This document shows, piece by piece, positions 9,227 through 19,989 of a stretch of 64,000 bases of DNA. Made by a program: the position numbers and the translations under genes. Numbering within the stretch: position 1 is the first letter of the stretch; every line of letters starts with the position of its first letter. The DNA lies in contig JAQMWT010000531.1 in the NCBI GenBank assembly GCA_029834535.1, positions 62,001-126,000 on the forward strand. Direction: 5' to 3'. This stretch comes from Chrysophaeum taylorii (Eukaryota; Sar; Pelagophyceae; Pelagomonadales; Pelagomonadaceae). Under the pieces are notes generated by a model. It was not told the origin of the DNA. It was given only the letters and a program-made list of their open reading frames with translations, and made no database searches.

Positions 9227-9799
9227 GCGGGTGGACTCCAATGTCACTCCATCAATGGATCTAATGAGGTGAGATGAGATGAGATGAGATGAAATGAAAT
9301 AGTTCCTTTTTCGTGGCCGTCCTCCGTGGCCTCCCGAAGCGGAGGACGGGAAAAAAGTCCCCGTGCCGGTCGTCGTCGTCGTCGGTAGCTAGACTCAGGG
9401 ATTGTCCCATCTCCCCGAGCTCTCGCTCACGCATATTATATCGCATTAGTATTGTTGATCTATCTCTGTTTTTGGCGCCGCCCGCCGGGTTGTTCTCCCT
9501 CCCACCCTCCACCATTCCAAGGGTCCATCATCGATGTTGCTTAAGATCGGCGGGCTTGGCATATCGAGACCGACCGCGGAACTAGCTGGTCAACAACAAC
9601 AAAAACAACAACAACCTGACGACGACGACGACGAGCGGGATGTGCAGGGGTCGTGGTTCACGCCTGCACCCCCCTTCAAAAATACGGAGAAAGAAGCAAC
9701 TTAGCGTCGTCGGACGCGTGTCCGTCCGTCCGTCCAACGGAGATAGAGTCGCGAAAAAAAAAAATCGGCTCGCGCCGCCGCCGCCGCCGCCGCATGCTT
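9227..9799. other. intergenic with short repeats
   Basis: The region between convergent genes contains a GATGA/AATGA pentanucleotide run (about 9268-9300), CAACAA-rich sequence near 9590-9615, and a GCC-repeat at about 9773-9793 just before the stop codon of the minus-strand gene. No gene recognised. Confidence 0.6.
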
Positions 9800-10968
9800 C
9801 TAGAAGCGGCGCGGGAGAACGCAGAAGAGGAAGGTGACGTGGTCGCCCGCGTGCAGGCCGCTCGAGGCGAGCGTGGTGCGTCGGTCGGCGTCGGTCCAGC
9901 ACGCGGCGCGGCCGGTCTGGGCACTACTACTGCCAGTCGTGAAGAGCGCGGCGCTGGCGGCGGCCACGCCAAAGGCGCGCTTCGCAGCGTCGACGGCCGC
10001 CGCGGCCGACACGCCGAGCGGGAGCGCGATGTCGCGGCGTTCGTAGGCATGTTCGAACTCGAGGCGGAGCACGGGCTCTGCCGAAGTTTTTCGGAGTTTT
10101 CCGCGACTGCTAGACCTGTCGCGCGACGCGGCGTGCTCGGCCGCCGCGGCCTCGAGGTGCTGGCGAACGAGGAGCTTTGCCTCCGAGGGCTCGAGGTCGA
10201 GGGGGTGGGGCTTCGCCTCGGCGATCGGGGGCTTGGTGCGGCGCGTCGGCGCGACGCGCTCCGCGCCGTCCGACGATTTTTGTAAGCGAGCCTCGAATGC
10301 CTCGGGCGACCAACACGGAGAACCGTCGACGCGGCGGAGGACCCAGCACCCGTCGTCGTCGAGCTTGGACCGGAGCGATTCGGGAACGGCGTCGACGACG
10401 CATTCCCCCAAGGCTAGGGCGGCGTCCAAGACGCGGGTCCTGAGGCCGAGGCGCCTCGCCTCTTTTAGCGGAACGAGCATAACCTCGGTCTCCGCGGCGA
10501 GGAGTCCCGCGTCGGCGAAGACGCCGTCCACGATGTCGACGCCTGCAGCGAGGTCCATCTCGGACATCACCTGAAGCCCCGTCGTCCTCGAGGCGGGGGG
10601 GGCGACGATGCTTCGAGCGATCGCGGCCGCACTCCTGATGTTAGCGAAATTGGAGGCGGTCGCGCCGCGACGCCGCAGCACGGTTAAAAAGACGCGCGAG
10701 GTCGCCAGGTGCAGCCGAAATATGGGCCCGCGCAGCGTCTCCGGGTCGCACCGACGGGGGAGTTTGTCCAGTCGCAGCGACGCGACGTACTCGCATATGC
10801 CCTTCCCTCCGACAAACGGATACCGGACGAGAGTGCACGTCATCTCGAGGTGCGCGAGGTCCCGCGCCGACAGAAAGGCGAACACGTCCAGCATCGGCGC
10901 CTCGTGCAGCCTCGACAACCGCCCACCGTGGTTGCGGTGCTGCTGCCCGTTTCTCTGGGGGCGAGGTT

Positions 10969-11002
<34 letters not shown>

Positions 11003-11119
11003 AGAACAGCAATGCACGGCCGGTGCCGTGCGGAGGGGGGAACACGCGAGCCGCGCCCGCAACTCGTTGACGCCGTGGTGAACACCGCGCTTTCGTCGCC
11101 GCGGTGTCGGAAGCGTCAT
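9800..11119 (-). CDS. F-box-like protein with C-terminal ubiquitin-like segment
   Basis: 439 residues from ATG 11119; an upstream in-frame TTG is not used. The basic N-terminus is followed by a ten-alanine run encoded by a GCC repeat near 10970-11000. An F-box-like helix set follows at about 75-105 (APMLDVFAFLSARDLAHLEM), then CTLVRYPF. The middle portion is helical and unassigned. The last ~90 residues (from VLRLEFEHAYERRDIALPLG to LHAGDHVTFLF) have the strand-helix-strand character and the terminal G-D-x-V/I-x-F element of ubiquitin-like folds. An adaptor in a ubiquitin ligase complex is a reasonable inference, but the F-box match is weak and no substrate-binding repeats are evident. Single exon. 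Confidence 0.6.
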
Positions 11120-11306
11120 CTGTTTGTTTGCCCTTGTCCTCAAGACGGCATTTCCGACAAAACCATCTGATTCAACAAATTCAACTGACGAGGGACCTAA
11201 TGACGTCGAACGGAAACTTCAAACCTCAACTTCAGGACATATGGGACCCCACCTCGGGTAAGGATTCGTCTCGGTGTCAACTGTGACGCACGAGAAGGAA
11301 GGAAGG

Positions 11307-11803
11307 ATGGCCTCCATCTTGGTGTCGCGACTCGCACGCACCGCGCGGCCCTCCGGGATGGTGCTGGCGCGATCCTTTAGTGCCTACTTCACCCCCTCGC
11401 ACGAGTACGTCAAGGTCGACGGCGAGACGGGGACCTTCGGCATCACCGCCCACGCGGCCGAGGAGTTGGGCGACATCGTCTTCGTCGATCTTCCCGACGT
11501 CGGGACCAAGGTGACCAAGGGCCAGCCCTTCGGCGCAGTCGAGTCCGTCAAAGCCGCGAGCGACGTGTACGCCCCCGTCTCGGGCGTTGTCACAGAGATT
11601 AACGACCAGCTCGGCGACATGCCGGGCCTAGTCAACGATTCCGCGTTGGAAGACGGCTGGTTCGTTAAGATCAAGATGGACTCCGCGGCCACCGCGATAT
11701 TGGAGGTAAGACGCCTTTTTTGTCGTTGGAGCACCTCATCTATCTATGACGTTAGGAACTCATGGACGAAGCCGGCTACGAGGCGCACATCAAGTCAGAA
11801 TAA
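11307..11803 (+). CDS. GCSH: glycine cleavage system H protein (mitochondrial)
   Basis: Two exons, 11307-11705 and 11756-11803, separated by a 50-nt intron (GTAAGA...GTTAG). The spliced product is 148 residues. The lipoyl-domain core is intact: SHEYVKV, GITAHAAEELGDIVFVDLP, then ESVKAASDVYAPVSG with the lipoyl-acceptor Lys82. The C-terminus ILE-ELMDEAGYEAHIKSE is completed only by splicing, which confirms the intron. The first ~25 residues (MASILVSRLARTARPSG) are Arg/Ser/Ala-rich with no acids, a typical mitochondrial presequence. The protein carries the aminomethyl group between the P, T and L proteins during glycine breakdown, important for photorespiration in algae. It starts at ATG 11307; an upstream in-frame GTG is ignored. 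Confidence 0.95.
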
Positions 11804-11934
11804 AGAGTTGACGACGACTACTCGTGCTCTTTCTTTGCTTCTGTGCCCGCCATCTCACACCACACCATGCGCGCCGAATCCCCCGCGTCTTGTCTGGGTG
11901 GGCTGGTGTGATGCGCTCTCGCTACTGTCGATTG

Positions 11935-11966
<32 letters not shown>

Positions 11967-12228
11967 GCGCTCTTTGAAACGAAACTCGTTGTATTGCTTC
12001 TTGGGGAGGACATGCGATTTCTTTCTAGAGCACCACGAATGTGGCATTGTGGTGGTGATGATGATGTTGGCACGCGCTCGTATGGTGGTGGCGGGTGGAT
12101 ACAGGTGTGGCGGGTGGATACCCTGTCGCCGATGATACGACTGAATTCCGTGAGTTTCCCTCGCTCGCACGGTGTGATAGATAATCGGTCGAGCCGGCGG
12201 CTGCCTCTCGCATCAACCAACCCATCAT

Positions 12229-12261
<33 letters not shown>

Positions 12262-12568
12262 TGCTTTTTTTTATGCGGGGGATCAAATGGCCGGAGCACC
12301 CCACAACAGCTTGTTGCGGCATTGGCCCAAAACTTCAAATGACGAACAGGTTCAACATCATCTTCCGATGCTTGGAAATGTGAGTCAGTCTTGCCTTTTT
12401 AAGATCATTGTCCAGTGAACTATTCAAATCAAAGGATGTATTCATTCGGCTTTAGGTTTGTTGTCAACGACGGTTCCAATACAACGGATCTCTTGACAAT
12501 TTGGCGCGTGGGAGACGCCACACCAATCATTAGGGACGAGTTTTGACCTAAAGTAATAAGTCTTATTA
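11804..12568. other. intergenic with trinucleotide runs
   Basis: Contains a (CGT)n run near 11938-11962, GGTGAT-like repeats near 12050-12065, and (CAG)10 at about 12231-12260. At 12549-12572 an A/T-rich palindromic block (AAGTAATAAGTCTTATTATT) sits at the 3' end of the following minus-strand gene. No gene recognised. Confidence 0.6.
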
Positions 12569-14695
12569 TTAGTCTAGAGTAGTATAGGGGGGTTCCGTAT
12601 GTAGGTCGGAGCGGAAGTCGGCGAACGCTTCGGCTGAGACCACCACCGCGGCTTTGCACCGCTTTAAGTGTTTGGACTGCTCTTCAATAGTGCTGACCAT
12701 GATTTGCTTGCCGTCCTTAACGCCAGACGGCGAGCCCCTGCCGTATGATTGCCACGCTGCCACGAGCCGGCGTCGGACGAGATCCGAAAGGTAGACTGCA
12801 ACTCGGCGCTGCTGGCCTTTGCGCATCGCGACCGCCGCCGGAGAAAGGGGGGGGGGTCCGGGACGCTGCGGGAGAAGGAATGTTCGCTCCCGCGCCGTTG
12901 CCATCGCGTCGAACCACTTGACCAGTAGATTGGCCTTCGACACCTGCCGGATGGGGAGCCCGGGCGGGTGATTCCGGCCGGCAGCCATGTAATCCTGGTA
13001 GTAGTCGGCGGCTTTCCGGCCCTTGATGGTGGCCTGCGCACGGCGTACGGCCGTAAGAGGCCCCGTATCATCGTCCGAAGCCGTGGATGCTGGAGGTTGC
13101 GTCTCTCGAGGTAAAAGGGGCTGCTCTTGAGGTTCCGGCGAAGTTGGAGTGGCTTGGGACGACGACAAAGACGGAGCGGCTTGGGTCGACAAGGTCTCCG
13201 CTTGCCCAGGCGAGCGCCGCGACGAGCCAGCAACTGTCTTAGTCTGCAGCAGAGGGGAGCCAGCTGCTGCTGGAGCAGGGGTCGGCGGAGAACGGTGCCC
13301 GGGCGGCGTCGTGCGAGGTCGAGTCCAAGGTCGCTGCTCTGATGGCGACCCAGCCGGGACCGACGACTCCTGCCTTAAGCGCCTCCGACTCTGCCGCTCG
13401 CCAAGGGCTTCATTGTCTGACACCGAGCTGATGACCGTGGAATTTGAACGCGCGACGGGGGTCTGGAGATCGGCGATGACGTCGAGCACGCGCGAGACCC
13501 CCAACTCGAACCTGAGGCCCAATTCCTTCATCTTGAGGTCCAAGTCCTCGGTGCGCTGCCGCACGTCGCCGACTTCGCCAGAGAGGCGAGACGTCAGGTC
13601 CACCAGCCGATCCACAGCAGGACGATCGACCCTCGACGTCTGGCGCAGGTTGTCGGCGTCAAACTTGAGTCGAATCGCTTGCCCCCACGATACGAGCGCG
13701 TCATGGGCCGCGCTACTGTCCTGGGGGCCGGCGGGACGGAAGGCCTCGAGCCAGGACTCGCGCAGGCGGTCTTGCACTATGGGCATCTCCTCCGCCTCGT
13801 AGCGCTCTTCGTAGTACATGATCAGCGTGGCAAAGGAAGCCCGCAGGGCCGGCCACAGCGAGCCCCGCGGACGGTACGAGCACGGGCTCGCACCGTCGAT
13901 ACGGAAGAGGTTCGTCATCATCGACTGGAGCGCGTCAGCGTCGACGTTTGCGAGCGGCTCGAGAGACGCCGGCACCGGCCCAGGGGTCACGCGGCCCCAG
14001 GGCGGTGCCGGCCAGCCAGCGAGGACCCGCGCTCCGACTAGAACCAGGGCACGCTGCGGGTCGATGAATTTATAGAGCGAGTTGCAGCCTTCGAGGTTTT
14101 GGCCCGTGGCCAAAACGACGAACTCGGCTGGCATCACCGAGCAGAGTGTGTTGCAGGCGCCTGGGCGGAAGCCGCCCGCGGCGGCGTTGGCCGGGAGGTC
14201 GACCACGGCGACGTCCTTGTACTTCTTCGCGCCGCCGCCGACAGCGCCGGGCCGGTACGGAAGGAGCGCCTTGATGTAGTTGCTGAGCGTCGTGCCCGGA
14301 GAGGCGGACGACCGCAGGTCGGGGTGCAGCCACGTCGGCGCCGACGCCGCGTCGTCGTCCACCGGCTTGGAGGGTACCGAAGCGAGCCGGTCCCCCCAGG
14401 TGACGTAGAAGCAGCAGTGGCGGTCGATGCCTGGGAGGAAGACGATGGTCTTCACCTTTGAGACCTTCCTCTGTGGGAGCGCTGAGAAAAGAGCGTTGAA
14501 GTTCGGATCCCACTCCATGCTGTCGAGGGTGACGCACGAGATCTCGGACGCGCGCCCCGCGGTCTGCCAGGCGTCAGTCAGGGCAGAGGCGCGCTCGGCG
14601 GCCTCCGGCGTGCCAGCGAGAGCGAGGGCGCGGTTCATCTTTCGCAGGTGCAAGAGGTAGAGCGGCGTGCACGTTTCCATGTCACTCAAGGCCAT
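12569..14695 (-). CDS. orphan 708-residue protein, possibly mobile-element encoded
   Basis: Single open frame from ATG 14695, no intron needed. Three parts are visible. Residues 1-330 form a globular, mixed alpha/beta-looking region (for example TIVFLPGIDRHCCFYVTWGD, then MPAEFVVLATGQN). Residues ~355-415 are a probable coiled coil (SRLSGEVGDVRQRTEDLDLK). A long Pro/Ser/Thr/Gln-rich linker leads to a basic C-terminal region (RRAQATIKGRKAADYYQDYM, RKGQQRRVAVYLSDL, YGRGSPSGVKDGKQIMV). I do not recognise a family. The flanks are unusually AT-rich, and the gene lies next to repeat debris. An N-terminal domain plus disordered linker plus basic C-terminus would fit a transposon-borne DNA-binding protein, but this is inference. 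Confidence 0.5.
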   Translation of the reverse strand: MALSDMETCTPLYLLHLRKMNRALALAGTPEAAERASALTDAWQTAGRASEISCVTLDSMEWDPNFNALFSALPQRKVSKVKTIVFLPGIDRHCCFYVTWGDRLASVPSKPVDDDAASAPTWLHPDLRSSASPGTTLSNYIKALLPYRPGAVGGGAKKYKDVAVVDLPANAAAGGFRPGACNTLCSVMPAEFVVLATGQNLEGCNSLYKFIDPQRALVLVGARVLAGWPAPPWGRVTPGPVPASLEPLANVDADALQSMMTNLFRIDGASPCSYRPRGSLWPALRASFATLIMYYEERYEAEEMPIVQDRLRESWLEAFRPAGPQDSSAAHDALVSWGQAIRLKFDADNLRQTSRVDRPAVDRLVDLTSRLSGEVGDVRQRTEDLDLKMKELGLRFELGVSRVLDVIADLQTPVARSNSTVISSVSDNEALGERQSRRRLRQESSVPAGSPSEQRPWTRPRTTPPGHRSPPTPAPAAAGSPLLQTKTVAGSSRRSPGQAETLSTQAAPSLSSSQATPTSPEPQEQPLLPRETQPPASTASDDDTGPLTAVRRAQATIKGRKAADYYQDYMAAGRNHPPGLPIRQVSKANLLVKWFDAMATARERTFLLPQRPGPPPLSPAAVAMRKGQQRRVAVYLSDLVRRRLVAAWQSYGRGSPSGVKDGKQIMVSTIEEQSKHLKRCKAAVVVSAEAFADFRSDLHTEPPYTTLD

Positions 14696-15769
14696 ATTAC
14701 CGCGTAACGGGGTGAATAAACTTTAACTTTATAACATAATAACTTTAACATTTAAAATACTTTTGGTAACAAACTGGCAAAAAGAACTCGGTACATCATC
14801 AAGAATTACTCTCTTTTCGCTACGACACGCGGCCGCCGTCCACCGGCTCGTGGCTCGTTGGCGGAAAAAAACGGGCCCCGAGTCGGCGCGGGAGAAGCGC
14901 CAGGCGGCGAAGGACGTATCTTAAAAGCGGCGTTCCTTCGACAAGACACGGCGAATGCCATTGCTTTAAAAAAGCGGAAGTAACAACAGACATTTGCGGC
15001 GACGACCACCTTAAAATACTGCCGGGAGGAAAGCGCGTCAGAGCGAAGAAGCGCTTGTCGAAGAGCCTCGAGTGGAAGGAACGGATCTCGTGGCGGCAGC
15101 TCGATGATCGGCTCTCTAGGGCAAGCGTCGTTCGACGAGGATGTCGAGCGTTGGGACCTGGCGACCATAAGCTAGGCATGAAGGTGGCTGGCGCGGCGCC
15201 CCTAGAACCGGAAGGGTGGTGGCTAGCACTTCAACCATCCTGCCGACGAGACTCTCTGCGGCAAGATGCTCTCGGCCATTTTCTTTCTTTCTCGGGTTCT
15301 ATTCGCCGTACCGCGTCACCAAGAACCAATCACATGCTGTGAATTATTTTGTATTCACGCGCCGTGAAATTTTTGGTATCCAGGTCCCCGGGCCCTCGAG
15401 CCACAGCCCGTCGAAACTCGGCAGGTGCGATTGGGGCCGTCGCCTCGTGCTCCTTACGGAAAAAAGAGAGATCCGGCTGCTTGTACATCTCGAGATCCAA
15501 GCCAGCCCCGTCGCGCGGCCTGGCGTCCTCCAGCGGCGAGCTGCCCTTAGCCCAGCGCCGACGCCACGCTTCGTCGGCAATGCGCCCGAATCCCGCTTCC
15601 TCCGCTCCAGTATACACCGTCCATAGTCTTTGTCACCTAAGGCAGTGCAGGAATAGAGGCTTAAGTTTTGCCCGCTACCCCGGCCTATCCGGGAGCTAAT
15701 CTTGATCACGCAGATGCCAATTATCGAAGGGCAGCGAGGATAATTTTCAACTTGATTTCGTGCTCGTGT
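14696..15769. other. AT-rich promoter-like segment and unassigned sequence
   Basis: 14700-14800 is strongly AT-rich directly upstream of the orphan gene and is its likely promoter. The remaining kilobase has only short broken frames on both strands and no motif I can name. It leads into a dispersed repeat copy. Confidence 0.45.
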
Positions 15770-16080
15770 ACGGTGCGTTCCGAGCCCGCGCCCTGCGAGT
15801 GCATCCCCCCTCCCGGCGTGGGTTGGCACCTGTTCGCCTCCCGGGCGGGCCGGTTGGTAGCCGGGACGTTCGCATTGGGACGGGGTATGGCCGAGGGGCT
15901 CAGACGACGGAAGAGTTAGCGACGAGTTTGTCGTCGGTCACATCGCGTTCTCCGCGTCGCATGGCGACAACCTTGATGATGATCACACTCCGCCGACTCC
16001 CTTTTCGTCGCCCCTCGTCTACACACCCGGTGACTCTAATCACAGCGCCACGGCGCTGGATTAGCCTACGCCCCATGCAC
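15770..16080 (+). repeat. dispersed repeat family, copy 1 (diverged 3' end)
   Basis: The stretch around 15785-15965, containing CACCTGTTCGCCTCCCGGGC and GGCCGGTTGG, is nearly the same as segments at 41866-42152 and 50290-50598. The last ~100 bp is more diverged, and the (GTTA)n tail seen in the other copies is absent. It is probably the 3' region of a non-LTR element. Confidence 0.75.
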
Positions 16081-16151
16081 ATCGGGCTGGCCCATAGTTT
16101 CGTGCTTGAAGAAAATCTTGATCAAATTAGGTTTTCGGCATTGAACGGGAG

Positions 16152-16664
16152 CTACTTTTCAACAACGTTTCCAGCGGCGGCGGCGGACAAATAGGGCTCC
16201 GAGCGTTCACGTTTTACTTCCAGGCGGAAGTCACTTCGCCTGCCCCGGTGACCCCGACTAGGCTTCGGAATCCTTTTGCCCTCCAGGCACCACTCACGTT
16301 GCCACACATTTTGTACACATGCACCTGCGTCCGCCGGGTGCGCGGCTAGAAGACGCCGGCGAAGGTGTCGCCAAAGCGTGAACGCACATCGCACGGCGGC
16401 GACGTCCCTGATGATGTGCGCGAAGCGCGAGAAAGCCGCCGCGAATGTCGGGAAGCTCACGAAGGTGTCGAAGGGAGGGCCCCCGCCCGCATGTCGTACG
16501 CGTGCTGCCGCCGAGCCGAGCGTACGCGCGGCAAAGTTTGGCGTCCTGTTCCGCGGCCTGGGTGGGGCTGCCCAAGGCGGCGATATAGCTGAGTGCGGCG
16601 AGAGCACAGCGGGCGTGTCGGGGGAAGGGGCGCACATGAAATTTTCTTGAAGCGCGTCATGCAT
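16152..16664 (-). pseudogene. orphan coding-like fragment, about 170 aa
   Basis: An open frame from ATG 16664 to 16152 with coherent amino-acid composition. Segments include FDTFVSFPTFAAAFSRFAHI, RDVAAVRCAFTLWRHLRRRL and a Trp-rich NVWQREWCLEGKR ending. The frame stays open upstream of the ATG into sequence of similar quality, so the real N-terminus is uncertain. No family recognised. Its position beside a dispersed repeat and upstream of a LINE remnant suggests an element-derived fragment, but it could be a small genuine gene. Confidence 0.3.
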
Positions 16665-17001
16665 GAGGTTGGCCGTCCGGACGCCGAGTAGTTGGAGGGT
16701 ATAGCTTGCGTTGGAGGACGGGGAGTGCGGTGATGATCAGGAAAGCGAGTGCTAGTGGCGCAGGCGATTGCTGTGACGAGAGGATCAAGATGGACTTTAT
16801 TATCGTCGCAGTCCGACGTTGATTCTTACGATTCGAGTGAGATCACGATGATCTCGACCCCGCAACTCGTAGTTGGCTCGAGAGACCCGCATTCCCTTCG
16901 CTAGTCCTGCGTATCCGTGCTTGCGAATGAAGGGCGAGAAACTCCGACGGGTCGCTGGCCGGCAAAACGACAGAAACACCGCAGGTTGAGCGACATTATT
17001 A

Positions 17002-18213
17002 TTATTGTTGTTGTTCTCGTGATGATCTCCTTGAGGAGGGGAGGTCGAAGATCGCGGCAAGGACTCGTCGGAGTCGGTCGTTAAAAGCGGGCGTGTGCCA
17101 GAGAAGGACCTCTCGTCGGCGTTCAAAGCGGCGCAGGAATGCATCGTCGTAGGTTTGGAGCGCCTCTTTGACGGGGGTGATATTCGCGAGTCGTTTCGCG
17201 TCTCGCGATACCCTCCCGTTCGACGCGTCTTCCTCGAGTTTATTCCTGTCGAGGCCCCGAAAAGCCTCGACCCCGAGGTCTTTCCAGTCGTGCAAGCGGA
17301 GTGGTGGCGTGAGGGGGTCGAGGAACATGAGGGGCGTTCCGGCAGCGATGGCTTGCATCGACGCTTTGCGCTCGGGGCTGTCGCCGTGGACGTGCAAGAA
17401 GAATCTCGCACGCGGCGTCGTAAGATCGTGGGAGGCTGCCGCTTTGAAAGGTGCTTCGCGGTCGATCGCAACGTACTCGGTTTCGTGGAGGAGGGGCTTG
17501 AGCCACTTGCGGCCGCAGCAAAACGATCCGACGAAAAATAAATCGGTCGATCGTCGCGCCGTCGAAAGCACCTCGGCGACCTCCGATGGCGCGACGTAGT
17601 GCGGAAGCTGGAGCTCGCGCTTCACGTCGCGGTATGCGGCACGCGGGAGCGAGGCGTTACCTTCAAACCGGGACCGCTTCGCGTCGGTCTCGAGACACGC
17701 GAACCTACCTGCCGGGTTTCCCCAGAGGCGGGGAAACGCGAACGACCAGGAGCTCGCCGTTGTGGTCGGGCACTTGATGTGCGAGATGAGGTGGTCGGCG
17801 CCCTTGTGCCGGTCCCAGTACGGAAGTCCTCGCATGGCCTTGATTACCTCCTCCTCGAACGCCGCGCGACGCCTCGCGTCTCGACCGTTTGAGGACGGCC
17901 ATCGCCAGGTCGCCGTGCGCTTCGAGCGCTTCGTGGACCACAACACCATCGTGAGGCACGCGGGCACGAAGAAAAATGTCGCCTCCTCGGGGTCAGAGGT
18001 CACGCGGACCGCACGCCGCAACGTCTCCTCGAGCCGCCGCTCCGACTCGGCGTTGATGGTGCTCGGCCCGCTCGGGCCGGGCAGGTCGCATCCGGTCCGG
18101 CTCAGGTTGTACACGAACATCACGGGGTCCGCCTTCTCGGGCACCTCGCCGGCCCGGGACCCGTAGAAGTCTGGCTGCACCGCCGCGGCCAACGCCAATA
18201 CTACAACCAGCAT
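17002..18213 (-). CDS. exostosin-like glycosyltransferase (GT47 family)
   Basis: 403 residues from ATG 18213, single exon, with an N-terminal hydrophobic leader (MLVVVLALAAAV) suggesting a secretory/Golgi protein. The exostosin layout is present: PVMFVYNLS (first strand), VTSDPEEATFFFVPACLTMV, then GLPYWDRHKGADHLISH, the conserved P-Y-W-x-R...G-x-D-H block. The nucleotide-sugar half includes TDLFFVGSFCCGRK, then FFLHVHGDSPERKASMQAIAAGTPLMF, equivalent to the GDSxxSxRxxDAIxxGCxP motif. Such enzymes transfer uronic acids or neutral sugars during cell-wall or mucilage polysaccharide synthesis. Donor and acceptor cannot be inferred. Upstream lies a decayed LINE; the promoter must be within the short gap 18214-18245. 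Confidence 0.85.
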   Translation of the reverse strand: MLVVVLALAAAVQPDFYGSRAGEVPEKADPVMFVYNLSRTGCDLPGPSGPSTINAESERRLEETLRRAVRVTSDPEEATFFFVPACLTMVLWSTKRSKRTATWRWPSSNGRDARRRAAFEEEVIKAMRGLPYWDRHKGADHLISHIKCPTTTASSWSFAFPRLWGNPAGRFACLETDAKRSRFEGNASLPRAAYRDVKRELQLPHYVAPSEVAEVLSTARRSTDLFFVGSFCCGRKWLKPLLHETEYVAIDREAPFKAAASHDLTTPRARFFLHVHGDSPERKASMQAIAAGTPLMFLDPLTPPLRLHDWKDLGVEAFRGLDRNKLEEDASNGRVSRDAKRLANITPVKEALQTYDDAFLRRFERRREVLLWHTPAFNDRLRRVLAAIFDLPSSRRSSREQQQ

Positions 18214-18244
18214 CTTGTGGCAACTTTCATAAATACATCAGAGC

Positions 18245-19715
18245 TTATGGGCGGCTGTACGACGCAATACGCAATGAATGCGCACACGTTCTACGCGGTG
18301 TCTTCACACACTTTGCAAAGCTATGTAGCCGCCAAGCTTTCGTTCTTATCCAGGAGTCATTGAGGATGGAGCAAAGCAGCGAATCCGTGAATGGACTAGG
18401 TGTCGTACCGCAAGATGACGACGACGACATTAGTCGTCGTACCGTGCGGCAGCTCAATCTTTCAGCTGCTAGAGAATCGGGCGGAGATATGGCGGACGCT
18501 CGCTGGTCGTCAGAGCACATCTAGGATCTCTTCAGAACAATATATCCTTCTTGTTGTCCGAGAAACGACCGGAAGAAGAATGGGATATCGGCCTCGTTGA
18601 TATTTTGCTGACGTTTTGCTCCCAGGTTCTTCTTCTTATCGCGGCGGGACGATGCTCGAGGTTGCGCAAAATATTGTCTCCAACATCATACGCGCGTGTC
18701 TCTGTGTCGCATGATTCCGCAGAGCTAGAATAAATGGGGACTGCCGACGACGCAACCTCGAAGATGGCATTGAAGAAGCATCGCGAGCATGGTATCGAAA
18801 CGTGGATCCTATTCATTAATTTCGTCACGGCCTTCGCTGGAAAGTGCTATCGAAGTTCTGGCATTCGAGTGAAACTCGTACGCCTCATCATACATAGCGC
18901 TCCACAGTATGTATACGAGTGCGGTTCTCCGTCTACGGCACTACCGCTTCGATCGACTCAATCATCGGAGTTAAGCACGGTAATATCCTAGGTCCGGTTC
19001 TTTTCGTTCTGCATGCAGGGAGGCCTTGACAATCTAGGGGCGGCGGCGGCGCCGCGCGAAGGTCGGTCACCCGTATGTACTTTTAAGACGAAGCAAGGCC
19101 GTGTACTCGCGAGACGTCGCTACAACGCAAAAACGTGGCACCGAGGAAGTCGTATATTCGAATAAGAATCAGCGTATGCAGATGATGTGGCGTTTTCGTT
19201 TCCCAGCCGCCTATGAGACGTCCGGTCTCATCAGGCACTTTGCTGGATAAGGTATGGAAGTCCACGGGGGTGATCGCCAAGCAGGGAAAGAATCGAAATC
19301 CGAGATGCTGTTTGTTGCCAAGCCAGACATTCTCTACAACGACACGGCAACCTACGATGATGGTGCCGACCTCTCCGACTTAGAGTCGACGTAGGTGACG
19401 ATCGTAATATCCCCGCGACGTTCATATACCTAGGCTCCGTGCTCCCTCGCAACTGTAGTGACTCTGAGGACGCTGACTTTCGTCTGAAGAAGGTGGCAGC
19501 GGCTTTCGGTGCGCTCCAGGCCATTACTTTTTTGCCTTGAGGAACGTATGTCTCTAATCAAGCAAAATGTTTACGTCGGTCTCATCCTCCTCCACGGTGC
19601 GGAATCATGGTGCCAAACCGAGGTTGTCTACAATCGCCGACGATGCTGCACTCACGTGCCGCGTTTATTAACAGTAATACACGTCGGCGCCAGAAATGTA
19701 AACATCATACAATAA
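18245..19715 (+). mobile_element. decayed non-LTR retrotransposon (LINE) reverse-transcriptase region
   Basis: Reverse-transcriptase blocks occur in order on the plus strand but in shifting frames with stops. MLEVAQNIVSNIIRACLCR (near 18650-18705) matches the LINE finger region. KMALKKHREHGIETW then ILFINFVTAF (about 18765-18830) is the palm-A block, with the usual F-D altered. ISVCRWCGVF near 19160-19190 fits a damaged Y-A-D-D region. FIYLGSVLP (about 19420-19445) and KQNVYVGLILLHGAESWCQ (about 19560-19615) are the typical post-RT segments. Endonuclease and 3' end are not seen. It is clearly non-functional. Confidence 0.75.
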
Positions 19716-19989
19716 ACTTCAACCCTCCTCCAGCGCCTTGGCCTGGAGACAGTCGATACCCAGATAGATGTTTCCGCTGGGCAGGTAACCGCCTTCCTCT
19801 CGGAAGATGTTCGCCTCCTTCTGGTGCACCTCTGGAAAAAAATTACACATACGGACGAAGACCTAGCACTCCCTCCCACCCTCTCTCCCTCCCTCGCTCG
19901 CTCAAGACCGTGACGATAATAGGCGGCAGACCGTCAACTCGCCCTTATTCAATCCTCCTTTCCAGGAGGAAAGGAGAGAGGGATCGGTA

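Noticed and set aside
19731-19989. Possible tRNA or small RNA in the spacer after the LINE remnant
   Set aside because: I could not find A- and B-box spacing or a cloverleaf that closes.
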